Assembly: GCA_044224905.1 (NCBI GenBank)
Contig: JBGAJN010000003.1
Span: forward strand, 496,001-560,000
Reading direction: 5' to 3'
Source of the DNA: JBGAJN01 sp044224905
Lineage (GTDB): Bacteria > Verrucomicrobiota > Verrucomicrobiia > Limisphaerales > JBGAJN01
Length of the DNA stretch: 64,000 bases
Below, piece by piece: positions 1 through 9,712 of the stretch; position 1 is the first letter of the stretch, and the number at the start of each line of letters is the position of its first letter. The notes under the pieces are model-generated. The model was not told the DNA's origin. It did not search any database and saw only the letters and a list, made by a program, of their open reading frames with translations. A program made the translations under genes and the position numbers.

Positions 1-504
1 GGCCCAACGTAAGTATTCGTCGGTGACGTCGGCGAAAAATTCGGCGAGCACCGCTGCATCAAAACGCTGCGCGAACTCCGTCGTCTGCTGCGTGTCGAGG
101 TTGAGATAGGTCAGACGAACTTCAATCTGCGGAAGCTTTTGCTGTTGTCCGAAAATGTGACCGTAGACTTTGCCTTGCGCCCAGTGGAGCGGATCGGCTT
201 TCCCGTCCCACGCTCCGCGCGTCGTTTTGATCTCTTCGAGCCAAATGTCCGTGTCGCTCTGAAACACGCCGTCGATGCGACCTTTGATTTCGAGGGTGAA
301 CTGCTCGTGCTCAAGCGACGTTTTCAGCGCGACCTCTTTGGCGTAGCCGGTCGACCGCGACTTTTGAATTCGTTGATGCCCGCGCGTTCCTTCTAGCGCC
401 CGCGCCGGCCCGGCGAAATCCCGGCCACCGCCGAGATCGCCCGTTCGACAGACGAACTCGACGAGTTCGCGGACGGAAATGGAAATGATCGGTTTGCTGG
501 ACAC
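1..504 (-). CDS. ATP-dependent helicase, N-terminal Cas4-like PD-(D/E)XK nuclease domain (partial)
   Basis: This gene runs leftward off the window; only the first 168 codons are present. The frame is open from a GTG at 504 to base 1. The visible part is a PD-(D/E)XK domain: RGHQR at residues 41-45, GRID with Asp78, and EEIK with Glu91-Ile92-Lys93, followed by WAQGKVYGH. In the family I recognise, this domain precedes a DinG/XPD-type superfamily 2 helicase, so a DNA-repair role is inferred and the helicase part itself is not visible. It is divergent from the glycosylase gene at 603, with 98 bp between them, so the two repair genes may share a promoter region. The start is the first plausible codon, but an in-frame TTG lies further upstream. 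Confidence 0.75.
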   Translation of the reverse strand, partial: MSSKPIISISVRELVEFVCRTGDLGGGRDFAGPARALEGTRGHQRIQKSRSTGYAKEVALKTSLEHEQFTLEIKGRIDGVFQSDTDIWLEEIKTTRGAWDGKADPLHWAQGKVYGHIFGQQQKLPQIEVRLTYLNLDTQQTTEFAQRFDAAVLAEFFADVTDEYLRWA

Positions 505-602
505 TGGCGAGAACGTAATTGGGGGTGCGTGGCCACACAATCCGTCACTTGCTAATTCCTTCCCGAACTGGACATCGCGCGCGAACGCAGTAGAAATCCG
601 TC

Positions 603-1229
603 GTGCTGCCGAAAAAGCTAAAGTTGCTGCCGCGCTCGTTCTACGAGCCGTCGGCAGACGTCGTTGCGAAAGCGCTCTTGGGGCATCTGTTAATTCGCTA
701 CACCGCCGCCGGTCCCTGTGGAGGAATGATTGTAGAAACCGAGGGCTACTTAACCGGTGATGCGGCGGCGCATTCGTTCCGCGGCGAAACTGCAAGAACC
801 CGCACGATGTTCGGCCCGCCGGGGCACGCTTACGTTTACTTCATCTACGGCGTGCACTTTTGCATCAACGCCGTATGCCAACCGCGCGGAGTGGGAGAAG
901 CCGTGCTGATTCGTGCGATCGAGCCTGACTTCGGAGTCGAGAAAATGCACGCGGCTCGTTCGACGCGGTCATTGTTCAATTTAACCAACGGCCCAGGGAA
1001 ACTTTGCTCCGCTCTGGAGATCGACCGTTCCATGGACGGAGCGGACTTATGTGATCCTGATTCTCCCGTGACGATTGCGCAGAACCCTAATCATGGTGGT
1101 GTCTTGCGTGAATTTGGACCGATTCGCATTACGAAACGCATTGGAATTAGCCGTGCGGTCGAGTTGCCATTGCGGTTTTGCTTGGCAGGGAGCCCGTATC
1201 TGTCCCGATCACTCGGGAAAAGTATCTAA
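603..1229 (+). CDS. mpg: DNA-3-methyladenine glycosylase (Mpg/AAG family)
   Basis: This is a base-excision-repair enzyme that removes 3-methyladenine and other alkylated purines from DNA. The protein has 208 residues, the usual size of bacterial 3MG proteins. Family hallmarks are visible: LLPRSFYEPSADVVAKALLG near the start, then IVETEGY carrying the catalytic Glu, then FGPPGHAYVYFIYGVHFCINAV and LTNGPGKLCSALEI. The likely start is a GTG at 603; no ATG lies before the conserved N-terminus. It sits just upstream of the tRNA-Leu that is the insertion site of the element, so it belongs to the chromosomal flank. Confidence 0.93.
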   Translation: MLPKKLKLLPRSFYEPSADVVAKALLGHLLIRYTAAGPCGGMIVETEGYLTGDAAAHSFRGETARTRTMFGPPGHAYVYFIYGVHFCINAVCQPRGVGEAVLIRAIEPDFGVEKMHAARSTRSLFNLTNGPGKLCSALEIDRSMDGADLCDPDSPVTIAQNPNHGGVLREFGPIRITKRIGISRAVELPLRFCLAGSPYLSRSLGKSI

Positions 1230-1287
1230 AGAATAAAGATTCCGCTTGCACAGAGAGAGGGGATTGCTTTTCAATAGCTGCTCGGTT

Positions 1288-1372
1288 GCGCACGTGGTGG
1301 AATTGGCAGACACGCTACTTTGAGGTGGTAGTGCCGCAAGGTGTGCAGGTTCAAGTCCTGCCGTGCGCACCA
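1288..1372 (+). tRNA. tRNA-Leu (anticodon GAG)
   Basis: The 85-nt gene encodes its own CCA. The acceptor stem pairs GCGCACG (1288-1294) with CGTGCGC (1362-1368), with discriminator A and CCA at 1369-1372. The anticodon stem pairs CTACT with GGTAG around the loop TTGAGGT (1320-1326), giving anticodon GAG at 1322-1324. A long variable arm (about 1332-1345) and the T arm with GTTCAAGTC follow, as expected for a class II leucine tRNA. The 3' part from 1350 is repeated at 40132, so the gene is the integration target and was restored by the element. Confidence 0.96.
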
Positions 1373-1381
1373 ACTTTTCTT
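1350..1381 (+). repeat. attL: left 32-bp direct repeat of the integrated element
   Basis: The 32 bases from TTCAAG (1350) to TTTTCTT (1381) cover the T-loop and acceptor 3' strand of tRNA-Leu plus 9 bases downstream. They recur without a mismatch at 40132-40163. A tRNA 3' end repeated at a distance, with a tyrosine recombinase beside one copy, is the standard signature of tRNA-targeted integration. Confidence 0.93.
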
Positions 1382-1452
1382 GGGAAAATGACGAAAAATC
1401 AGATTACTGCACAGTATCTGCACAACATCTTAGCCCCCCTCTTACGGCTAAG

Positions 1453-2775
1453 ATGCAGTTCCCACTCAAATTAAAATTCAGGCGGGCGGAAGCAACTATC
1501 TACGGGAAGAAGAAAAACTTTCCGTGGTATCGCCTCGCGTATTATTTCCATGGCCGCCGGCACCTGAGGGCGTTCAAGAAGCTCTCGGACGCAAGGAAAG
1601 CAGCCAAGAGCATCCTTCGTGACATGGCGAAAGGGAGTGAAGCTCCCTCGCTCTCGGTGAAAGATGCACGCGGGGCAATTCTCGCTCTCGAAGAGCTGCG
1701 CAACCTCGGCACCGCTCTCCAACTTCTTGCGCCACCGAACCTCGCCGAGGCGGTGACCGAATACGTCGAAGCGAAGCGTCGACTGGGTAAGCGCCGCCTG
1801 ATCGAAGCGGTCGACGGCTATCTGCTGACCTGCGCCCAGATCAAACGCGTTTCCGTTCGCCAAGCCGCTGACGAATATCTGCACGAGCGCGAACTGCGGA
1901 CCCGTCCGACGGAACCTGGCAAGCGCCCGTCGCTCTCGCCCAAGATTCACTACCAGGATCTTCTTCGGCTCAATCGTTTCGCGAAACACTTCGCCATGGA
2001 CGTTTGTGATTTGGGCAAATCGCATTTCGATCTGTTCTTCCGCGAGCACCTCGCCGGCTTGATGCCCAAGTCGCTCAATCATTATCGGGCGACGCTCCGG
2101 CAGTGGCTGGCCTATTGCGCCACGAATGACTACTTGCCGGTGGGCCACCGCCTCGGTGAAGCCGTCTCGTTGAAAAACGAAACGGTCGATGGTGGCGAAA
2201 TCGAGATTTATACGGCTGCGGATTTCAGTGCCTTGTTGGCCGCGTGCGATCCCTTGCTGCGTCCGTTCTTGGCAATCGGCGGACTGGCCGGCCTGCGCAC
2301 GCAGGAAATTCTGCGCTTGGAGTGGTCGGACGTCTGGCGTCGACCGGGCTACATCGAAGTGTCCCGTGGCAAAGCCAAAACCCGCCAGCGTCGTCTTGTT
2401 CCGATCTGCGCCGCTTTGAAGGCGTGGCTCGAACCTTACGCGGATCGCACGGAGGGGCCGGTTTGGCTCCACGGTGAACGCAATGCTCACGAGTATTATC
2501 GTGAGGCCGCCGCCGCGTCGAAGGTGGCGCGCAAGGATAACGCGCTCCGCCACTCCTTCATCACCTACCGCCTCGCGGTCACTGGCAACGAACAGAAGGT
2601 TGCTCAAGAAGCCGGCACCAGCCCGGCGATGATCCACTCCCACTACCGCGCACTGGCGACGCCCGAGGAGGCGGCAAAGTGGTTCGAGGTCGCACCGTTG
2701 TCGGCGAACGAGAATCCCTCCCAACCCGAGTCGCCAAAATCCGAAACCGCAGAAAACGTTTATGCCAAACCTTAA
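1453..2775 (+). CDS. Tyrosine recombinase / integrase
   Basis: This enzyme presumably catalyses integration and excision at the tRNA-Leu att site. The 440-residue protein has an N-terminal DNA-binding part with FPWYRLAYYFHGRR, a core-binding region around residues 140-240, and a C-terminal catalytic domain. Catalytic signatures are GLAGLRTQEI (first Arg), RGKAKTRQRRLVPI (Lys), NALRHSFITY (second Arg) and HSHYRAL (His and the Tyr nucleophile). The first His of the usual HxLRH box is Asn. I chose ATG 1453; the frame is open back to a GTG at 1363 inside the tRNA, but that stretch is att DNA. The stop overlaps the start of the next gene by 14 bases. Confidence 0.92.
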   Translation: MQFPLKLKFRRAEATIYGKKKNFPWYRLAYYFHGRRHLRAFKKLSDARKAAKSILRDMAKGSEAPSLSVKDARGAILALEELRNLGTALQLLAPPNLAEAVTEYVEAKRRLGKRRLIEAVDGYLLTCAQIKRVSVRQAADEYLHERELRTRPTEPGKRPSLSPKIHYQDLLRLNRFAKHFAMDVCDLGKSHFDLFFREHLAGLMPKSLNHYRATLRQWLAYCATNDYLPVGHRLGEAVSLKNETVDGGEIEIYTAADFSALLAACDPLLRPFLAIGGLAGLRTQEILRLEWSDVWRRPGYIEVSRGKAKTRQRRLVPICAALKAWLEPYADRTEGPVWLHGERNAHEYYREAAAASKVARKDNALRHSFITYRLAVTGNEQKVAQEAGTSPAMIHSHYRALATPEEAAKWFEVAPLSANENPSQPESPKSETAENVYAKP

Positions 2776-3985
2776 AATCAAGTCGAGTGACGGGATCGAA
2801 CATATCTACCAACTGATTGCGTGGTATCCTGAACGTGGCTTTGCGCTGTTACAGGATAAGTTTTTGAAGCGGCTCGTGCTTCACGTGGAACTTCCCGCAT
2901 TGAAACAGGCAGGCTGGCGGTATGCCACCTCGCCCCTGACGGGAGTCAACCCGGTAGAAATCACGCCCACGCGTTTGGTCGCGCCGCCGTGCTTCGCTAC
3001 CACCGAGCGAGCGGTATCCGCGCGCGACAGTGCAATCTCAGGTCACCTGTCCTCCACGGATGAACCTGACTGGGAGAAGCATTGGCTCGCGTCCGGTGGC
3101 GACTATTTGGTTCTCGAATCGGAGGAGAATTTCGCGGCTCAAATGGAGTTCCGTGATCACTTGCGCCGGGTTCAAGACACCTTGCGGCACGACTACGATG
3201 GTCGGAAGCGGGAGTTGGAAAGCCTTCGCTTTGGCCGGCCCGATTACGCAAAGGAAATGCGGTTCTACGGCCACCTCGCTGACTGCGCCGACTCTGCGTT
3301 TGCGGCAGCTTATCAAAGGGAGGTGCGGCAACTGGAAACCGTGGAGATTGCCCTGTTCGGAAAACGTGAAATGGATGACCGGAAACATTCGGTCGGATTC
3401 CTCAACTACACCGTGGAGGATGCGAAGCAGGACAAGAAATTCATCACCCCGTATTTGCAGGAGAAGTCGGCGAAGGCCAACGGACAGGATCTTAGGAAGA
3501 TTGAAGTTGAGCGTCTGGCGTTCCTGAGCCAGGTGCGCGCCCACGCCGTCAACGGAGTCGTCAGCAAGCCGAACGTCTCAGGCGATGGCACGTTCCAAAT
3601 GCCGACTTTGAACCTGTCCAACGACGAGGAAATGCTGCTCGCAGCGCACGTTCGGTGGGCCATGACTTTTGACGATGGAAGTCGCGTGTGGTTGTCCAAA
3701 GTGCATCTGCGCGACGCTCGGATTTCCGAGGAACGTGACTTCGATGCGTGCTTCCTGCTGTCGCCAAACCCCGCCTCGGTTCCTGCGCCCGCAAGCGAGG
3801 TGCAATTCGTCTCGGCCAAGGCTGTGTGTGAAGAGTTCTGCTGCAAGATGTCGACCGTGAAAAATTACTGCAAGGCATTGAACGTCCAGCTCGATGCCAT
3901 CACTCGCTGCGACGTGGCTGAAATGCGGCGCTTGCGGTTGGCCCGTCAAAGCCGTCCTCATTTGAAAAAAACTACGGATGACTGA
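2762..3985 (+). CDS. Unknown protein co-transcribed with the integrase
   Basis: The 407-residue protein starts inside the last codons of the integrase (ATG 2762), so the two are translationally coupled. I recognise no family. The middle (about residues 100-260) is rich in charged residues and likely helical. The C-terminal 80 residues, including VSAKAVCEEFCCKMSTVKNYC, have the look of a helix-turn-helix that picks a target or partner. Its position beside the integrase suggests an accessory role in recombination or in control of the element. Function is not established. Confidence 0.75.
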   Translation: MPNLKIKSSDGIEHIYQLIAWYPERGFALLQDKFLKRLVLHVELPALKQAGWRYATSPLTGVNPVEITPTRLVAPPCFATTERAVSARDSAISGHLSSTDEPDWEKHWLASGGDYLVLESEENFAAQMEFRDHLRRVQDTLRHDYDGRKRELESLRFGRPDYAKEMRFYGHLADCADSAFAAAYQREVRQLETVEIALFGKREMDDRKHSVGFLNYTVEDAKQDKKFITPYLQEKSAKANGQDLRKIEVERLAFLSQVRAHAVNGVVSKPNVSGDGTFQMPTLNLSNDEEMLLAAHVRWAMTFDDGSRVWLSKVHLRDARISEERDFDACFLLSPNPASVPAPASEVQFVSAKAVCEEFCCKMSTVKNYCKALNVQLDAITRCDVAEMRRLRLARQSRPHLKKTTDD

Positions 3986-4123
3986 CTGTAGGATCATTTT
4001 TGTGCAATTAGGGCCTTGACGAATCAAAGTCAGCGGTTTTCTGCATGCGGGGCTGCAATAGCGTCTATCAAAGTCTATCGCAGGAACACGATTTCCCGTG
4101 ACCTCGTATGAGATTCTGGTGGC
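3986..4123 (+). promoter_or_regulatory. Leader with repeated motifs upstream of the excisionase-like gene
   Basis: This 138-bp gap contains two exact copies of ATCAAAGTC (4023-4031 and 4067-4075), 44 bp or about four helical turns apart. It also has two copies of GTCTATC spaced 10 bp (4063-4069 and 4073-4079). Such phased direct repeats suit binding sites for the small HTH protein encoded directly downstream, or iterons for the Rep-like protein. No clear sigma-70 promoter is visible. Confidence 0.35.
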
Positions 4124-4357
4124 ATGTTAAAACACCAAACGACGGAAACGGTTCGACTCAACGCTCGCGAGGAGTCGAAGGAGTTCATCACGAGTGCCGA
4201 GGTATTGCGCCGGGTGCCGGTCTGCAAGCGCACCTTGGCCGATTGGATGAAGCGCGGGATCATCCCGCACATCAGGCTGCCGGGCACGCGGCGAGTCTTG
4301 TTCGACTGGTCTGCGGTCGAGGCCGCGCTGCGCCGTCATCAACGCGGCGGAAATTGA
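4124..4357 (+). CDS. Excisionase-like helix-turn-helix protein
   Basis: The 77-residue protein has a MerR/excisionase-type winged HTH: EFITSAEVLRRVPVCKRTLADWMKRGIIPHIRLPGTRRVLFDW spans nearly the whole protein. The order helix-turn-helix, then GIIPHIRLPGTRRV as the wing, then a closing Trp is typical of the HTH_17 group, which includes phage Xis proteins. It lies next to the integrase and the Rep-like gene, so a role in excision directionality or in activating the replication genes is likely, but this is inferred from context. Confidence 0.75.
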   Translation: MLKHQTTETVRLNAREESKEFITSAEVLRRVPVCKRTLADWMKRGIIPHIRLPGTRRVLFDWSAVEAALRRHQRGGN

Positions 4358-4367
4358 AATTGATCGT

Positions 4368-5309
4368 ATGAGCCCGAACCCTCACTCATCCAAAGCTAAA
4401 CCATCCGCAATGAGCAACGATCCCAATCCCCCCGAGCGTCGGGTTCGGAAGGGCACCACGGTAACGACATCGAAAGGCGAACGTTTCAATCCCCACCTGA
4501 CGTTCGTCGGCGTTCTTGTTCCCAACTGCATCCTTCGTCGTCGTGAAATCTCACACGGGGCGAAACTCGCCTACGGGGTTCTGTGCCAGCGTGCGGGTAA
4601 GGACGGCAAATGCTTTCCGGGACAGAAGCACATTGCCGACGAACTCGGTGTGAGCGTTCGCCAAGCACGCTCCTACCTTGAGGAACTTGAGCGGGTGGTG
4701 TTGATTGGACGAAAACGAGTCGGTCTAGGGCGAACTAACCGTTATTGGTTCTACCGCCACCCGTGGATGGCAAACGGGCCTTTCCGCCGCAGCGTCAGCG
4801 CCGACGAGCGGTGTGAATTTTCCCTTCCAGACCGGAATCAATCTTCCGCACCGGACCAGCTGACCAGTTCCGATCACGACCGGAAGGTTACTTCCGTTCC
4901 TCAATCATATTTAGATTCAGAAAGATTAGATCCAACGTATTTAGACTCACTCCCGGCGAGTCCTGACGTGAAGGTCGGTGTGTGTGGGCCTGCGGATTCA
5001 AATTCTTCCACGGCGGAACAAATTTACGCTGCCTATCCCAAGCAGGTTGCCCGGATGGCGGCGTTGAATGCGATCCGTCGCGCCGTGACCAAGCATCCGG
5101 CTGACTTCCTCTTGGAGCGCACTCGCCTTTACGCAGCCACGTATGATGGCGAGTCGCGATATATTCCGAATCCTGCGAAGTGGTTTGCTGACGAACGTTT
5201 CCTCGACGATCCGAACACATGGCGGCGCGGGCCTGTTACCGATGCCAAAACGCCGCTCCCACGCCAGTTTCGCGCCGAAGATTATCAACGACCAGTCGAC
5301 CAGTTTTAA
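4368..5309 (+). CDS. Replication-initiator-like helix-turn-helix protein
   Basis: The 313-residue protein has a central winged-helix domain of the HTH_36 type found in plasmid and phage replication proteins. The part from LRRREISHGAKLAYGVLCQR to KHIADELGVSVRQARSYLEE (about residues 58-110) resembles the start of phage replication protein O and RepA-like initiators. The middle is low in predicted structure. The C-terminal part, YAAYPKQVARMAALNAIRRA to WFADERFLDD, resembles a DnaD/replisome-organiser tail. ATG 4410 is an alternative in-frame start. The DnaC-like gene starts 2 bases after its stop, which supports an initiator plus helicase-loader pair. Confidence 0.72.
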   Translation: MSPNPHSSKAKPSAMSNDPNPPERRVRKGTTVTTSKGERFNPHLTFVGVLVPNCILRRREISHGAKLAYGVLCQRAGKDGKCFPGQKHIADELGVSVRQARSYLEELERVVLIGRKRVGLGRTNRYWFYRHPWMANGPFRRSVSADERCEFSLPDRNQSSAPDQLTSSDHDRKVTSVPQSYLDSERLDPTYLDSLPASPDVKVGVCGPADSNSSTAEQIYAAYPKQVARMAALNAIRRAVTKHPADFLLERTRLYAATYDGESRYIPNPAKWFADERFLDDPNTWRRGPVTDAKTPLPRQFRAEDYQRPVDQF

Positions 5310-5311
5310 CG

Positions 5312-6289
5312 ATGCACCCACTGCGCGCAGAGCGAGCCGGTTTCAGCACCTGGGATATCACTCGTCATCAAACTGTTACGGTTGACCTGAGTGTGAAGCC
5401 TTTGGTTCAGTTTGGACGCTGGCTCGATGCTTTGCCGCCGCAATTCTGTTCGGTGCATCCGCAGACCCGGTTGAGGGTGGACCGATCCGAGAGCAAGGGC
5501 CGTTTTATCGAAACGCCTTTCGGGTCAGCGGACTCTCGGGCGGAGCCACAACCAGCTGCGCCCGCCGTCCCCACCGTCGCGTTCACCGCTTGCTTTCATC
5601 CGTGTCGGGCGTGTCGAGTCGGGCTGGCGTGCGCGCCCCCTGAGTTCCACGAAACCACCTTCGGAACGTTTGACGTTTCCACGCCGGAACGGGCAAAGGC
5701 ATTGGACGTGTGCCGCCAATTCGCCGACCAAGTGGATCGGAATGGCTGCGGCTTCCTGCTGATGATCGGCTGGCCGGGCACCGGCAAAACCCGCCTCGCG
5801 TGTAACATCATTCGGAAGGTCGCGGTCAGTGACTGCCTCTACCTTACCCAGGCCCGCTTCACCATGCTCCACCGCGAGCGTTACGGGCATCGTTACGTTC
5901 ATTTGGATCGCCGAGGTTCAACCGAAGAGGATGGCGGGAATGAGGGCCCTGAAACGATTTGGACCGTCGCCAAAGCGGCGAACCTTCTGGTGTTGGACGA
6001 ACTCGGCGTGGACGTGATGGGGGCCGATATTCGGTTGCCGTTCGATGACTTGCTTAAACACCGTTACGACCATCGCAAAGCCACCATCCTTATTTCCAAC
6101 CTTCCTCTCACTGGCGCACCGGAGCGACCGGGATTTAAGGCGTTCATGGGAGATGCGCTCGCCGACCGAATCGTCCACGCTACCGGCAATCGCAAATTCC
6201 TCCTGCAATTCTTCGGCGAAAGCTACCGCCGTAATGACGGTGAGGAATACCTGCGCGGCCTTCATCCCAGGTCACCAACGAGGTCCTGA
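5312..6289 (+). CDS. DnaC/IstB-like ATPase (putative helicase loader)
   Basis: The 325-residue AAA+ protein has Walker A GWPGTGKTRLA at about residues 153-163 and Walker B LLVLDELGVD at about 229-238. It also has LISNLP sensor-1 and an arginine-rich LADRIV box. Before the ATPase core is a Cys-rich segment (CFHPCRACRVGLAC) that could bind zinc. Family knowledge: proteins of this type load the replicative helicase for phages and plasmids. I chose ATG 5312, directly after the Rep-like stop, because an upstream start at 5219 would lie inside the preceding gene. Confidence 0.85.
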   Translation: MHPLRAERAGFSTWDITRHQTVTVDLSVKPLVQFGRWLDALPPQFCSVHPQTRLRVDRSESKGRFIETPFGSADSRAEPQPAAPAVPTVAFTACFHPCRACRVGLACAPPEFHETTFGTFDVSTPERAKALDVCRQFADQVDRNGCGFLLMIGWPGTGKTRLACNIIRKVAVSDCLYLTQARFTMLHRERYGHRYVHLDRRGSTEEDGGNEGPETIWTVAKAANLLVLDELGVDVMGADIRLPFDDLLKHRYDHRKATILISNLPLTGAPERPGFKAFMGDALADRIVHATGNRKFLLQFFGESYRRNDGEEYLRGLHPRSPTRS

Positions 6290-6595
6290 AACGTGGCCCG
6301 CTTGTTGATCTGGGTGACATTGCGCTCGTGCTGGAATCGCGGTCGAGTTCAGGGTCCCGACGGAGGAGGGGAACCCGTGAGCTGGGTCACATTCGAATTC
6401 CCTTTTGGCAATTCCCACACCCCACGTCAACCCATTATCGGCCTTCCCCGAGTCCTTTTATTTAGTGTGTCCAGTTTCACGCTTCGCTGGATCGCGACCG
6501 TCGCCACCTGCCGACAGCTCTAAAATTTCTCTGGCCGCTTTCACGATTTGAAATACCATCGCGCGCAAAGGCACAACCGGGATTGGAATTAACAC
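6290..6595. other. Intergenic gap between the replication and restriction modules
   Basis: These 306 bases hold no gene I trust. A 76-codon open frame exists on the plus strand (6293-6523) but has no family features and no ribosome-binding site. The promoter of the restriction operon should lie here, but I see no convincing -35/-10 pair. Confidence 0.5.
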
Positions 6596-8296
6596 ATGAT
6601 CTGGATCGCCCCCTCAGAAAAGGACACCGACAACGCCGCGCTCGAAAAGCGCCTTTGGGACGCCGCCGACCAGTTCCGCGCCAACTCCGGCCTCAAATCC
6701 CAGGAATACTCCGCCCCCGTCCTCGGCCTCATCTTCCTGCGCTTTGCCGAAGTCCGCTTCGCCGCACAGCGCGCCAAGCTGGATAAGGCCGCGACAAGTT
6801 CCCGCCGTGGATCACGGCTGGATGAACCCGCCGCCTATCACGCCGAGGGCATCCTTTATCTGCCCGCCGAGGCGCGATTCGATTACCTGCTCAACCGCCC
6901 CGAAGCCGAGAACATCGGCGCGAAGGTCAATGCCGCCATGCGCGACATCGAGAAACACAACCCGCAGCTCGCCGGCGTCCTGCCCAAGACCTACAACCTC
7001 TTCACCAGCACCCTCCTCAAGGAACTGCTCAAGAAAGTCTCCGAGATTCCCGCCTCGCTGGACTACGACGCCTTCGGGCGCATCTACGAATACTTCCTCG
7101 GCGAGTTCGCCATGAGCGAGGGCCAGGGCGGCGGCGAATTTTACACCCCCAGCAGCATCGTCCGCCTCCTCACCGAAGTCATCGAACCCTATCACGGGCG
7201 CATCCTCGATCCCGCGTGCGGTTCGGGCGGCATGTTCGTCTCCTCGGCGCGCTTCGTCTCCGAACATAAGAAGAATCCCGCCGCGGAACTCTCGATCCAC
7301 GGCGTCGAGAAAACCGATGAAACTGGCCGCCTCTGCCGCCTGAACCTCGCCGTCCACGGCCTCGAAGGCGAAATCAAACACGGCGGCAACATCAACAGCT
7401 ACTACGACGACCCGCACGACGCCACCGGCCGCTTCGACTTCGTCCTCGCCAACCCGCCATTCAACGTCAACGCCGTGGACAAGGAGCGGTTGAAAGACAT
7501 GGTCGGACCGGGCCGCCGCTTCCCCTTCGGCCTGCCGCGCACCGACAACGCCAATTACCTCTGGATTCAACTCTTTCACTCCGCGCTCAATGAAAAAGGC
7601 CGCGCCGGATTCGTCATGGCCAACTCCGCCTCCGACGCCCGTTCATCCGAGCAGGAGATCAGGCAGAAACTCATCGAAAGCCGCACCGTGGACGTGATGG
7701 TCGCCGTCGGCCCGAACATGTTTTACACCGTCACGCTCCCCTGCACCCTCTGGTTCTTCGACAAATCCAAAACGGTGGGGCGAGCGTCCCCGCGAGCCGA
7801 TCAAGTGCTGTTCATTGACGCCCGCCACATCTACCGGCAGGTGGACCGCGCACACCGCGAATGGACGCCCGCGCAGATTGGCTTCCTCGCCAACCTCGTC
7901 CGCCTCTATCGCGGCGAAGGCCTCGACTTCACCCTCGGCGGCGACGAAGCTCGCGCCAAGCTCGCGGAGGTGTTCACTGAGTCGAATGTCGAAAGGCGAG
8001 AGTCGAAGGCTGGAAAAGGTCAGGCCCTCGACCCTCGGCCCTCGTCTCTCGACGCCCTCCGCTACCGCGACATCGCGGGCCTGTGCCGCGCCGCCACCCT
8101 CAAGGAAATCGAAGCGCAAGGCTGGTCGCTCAACCCCGGCCGCTACGTCGGCGTGGCCGCCGGCGAAGCCGTGAGCGACGTGGATTTCAAGGAACAACTC
8201 GAAACGCTGAACGAGGAACTCGAAACCCTCAACGCCCAGGCACGCGACCTCGAACAAACCATCGCCGGCAACGTGGCGGAGATTCTGGAGGCCTGA
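6596..8296 (+). CDS. hsdM: Type I restriction-modification system, methyltransferase subunit HsdM
   Basis: This is an N6-adenine DNA methyltransferase; with HsdS it modifies the recognition site, and with HsdR it forms the restriction complex. The 566-residue protein has an HsdM_N helical domain, the SAM-binding motif I DPACGSGGMF at about residues 204-213 and the catalytic motif IV NPPF at about 285-288. The C-terminal coiled coil (KEQLETLNEELETLNAQARD) is where HsdS docks in this family. Two stretches look inserted: RASPRAD near residue 398, and a segment around residues 464-482 whose DNA resembles dispersed short repeats. Both lie between the catalytic core and the coiled coil, so the enzyme may still work. 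Confidence 0.95.
   Translation: MIWIAPSEKDTDNAALEKRLWDAADQFRANSGLKSQEYSAPVLGLIFLRFAEVRFAAQRAKLDKAATSSRRGSRLDEPAAYHAEGILYLPAEARFDYLLNRPEAENIGAKVNAAMRDIEKHNPQLAGVLPKTYNLFTSTLLKELLKKVSEIPASLDYDAFGRIYEYFLGEFAMSEGQGGGEFYTPSSIVRLLTEVIEPYHGRILDPACGSGGMFVSSARFVSEHKKNPAAELSIHGVEKTDETGRLCRLNLAVHGLEGEIKHGGNINSYYDDPHDATGRFDFVLANPPFNVNAVDKERLKDMVGPGRRFPFGLPRTDNANYLWIQLFHSALNEKGRAGFVMANSASDARSSEQEIRQKLIESRTVDVMVAVGPNMFYTVTLPCTLWFFDKSKTVGRASPRADQVLFIDARHIYRQVDRAHREWTPAQIGFLANLVRLYRGEGLDFTLGGDEARAKLAEVFTESNVERRESKAGKGQALDPRPSSLDALRYRDIAGLCRAATLKEIEAQGWSLNPGRYVGVAAGEAVSDVDFKEQLETLNEELETLNAQARDLEQTIAGNVAEILEA
7774..8055 (+). repeat. Two short repeat-like insertions inside hsdM
   Basis: Bases 7775-7800 (GGTGGGGCGAGCGTCCCCGC and onward) encode RASPRAD. 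Bases about 7982-8052 encode a basic low-complexity stretch and contain an imperfect inverted repeat built on GTCGA and CTCGAC. Both resemble short interspersed repeats that I associate with Verrucomicrobiota genomes. Both keep the reading frame. Their identity as repeats cannot be confirmed from this window alone. Confidence 0.4.
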
Positions 8297-8299
8297 CGA

Positions 8300-8515
8300 A
8301 TGAAAAGCCCAAACATTTTTCACGCTCCTCTGAACGCGCTCGACAGCGAAACGCAAACCGTTGGCTGTCGTCACACGAACTCTGACATCTGCGCTAAGAA
8401 CGGATTGCCAAAAGTGTGTGCTCTCGTGCGAGCCGACAAGATGTGCTTCGCCCCACCCGTCTCATGGCCGAAGCAGTTCCAGAAACTCAAGCAGGGAAAA
8501 GGGAAGGTGAAATAG
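8300..8515 (+). CDS. Small ORF between hsdM and hsdS
   Basis: The 71-codon frame starts 3 bases after the hsdM stop and ends 3 bases before the hsdS start, filling the gap exactly. The product is basic at its end (KLKQGKGKVK) and contains three Cys residues, but I recognise nothing. The tight fit argues for translation as part of the operon; the composition argues for a chance frame in a recombined spacer. Treat as doubtful. Confidence 0.3.
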   Translation: MKSPNIFHAPLNALDSETQTVGCRHTNSDICAKNGLPKVCALVRADKMCFAPPVSWPKQFQKLKQGKGKVK

Positions 8516-8518
8516 CGA

Positions 8519-9709
<1,191 letters not shown>

Positions 9710-9712
9710 GTA

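Noticed and set aside
6293..6523. A 76-codon frame in the gap before hsdM
   Set aside because: No ribosome-binding site, no family features and unusual composition.
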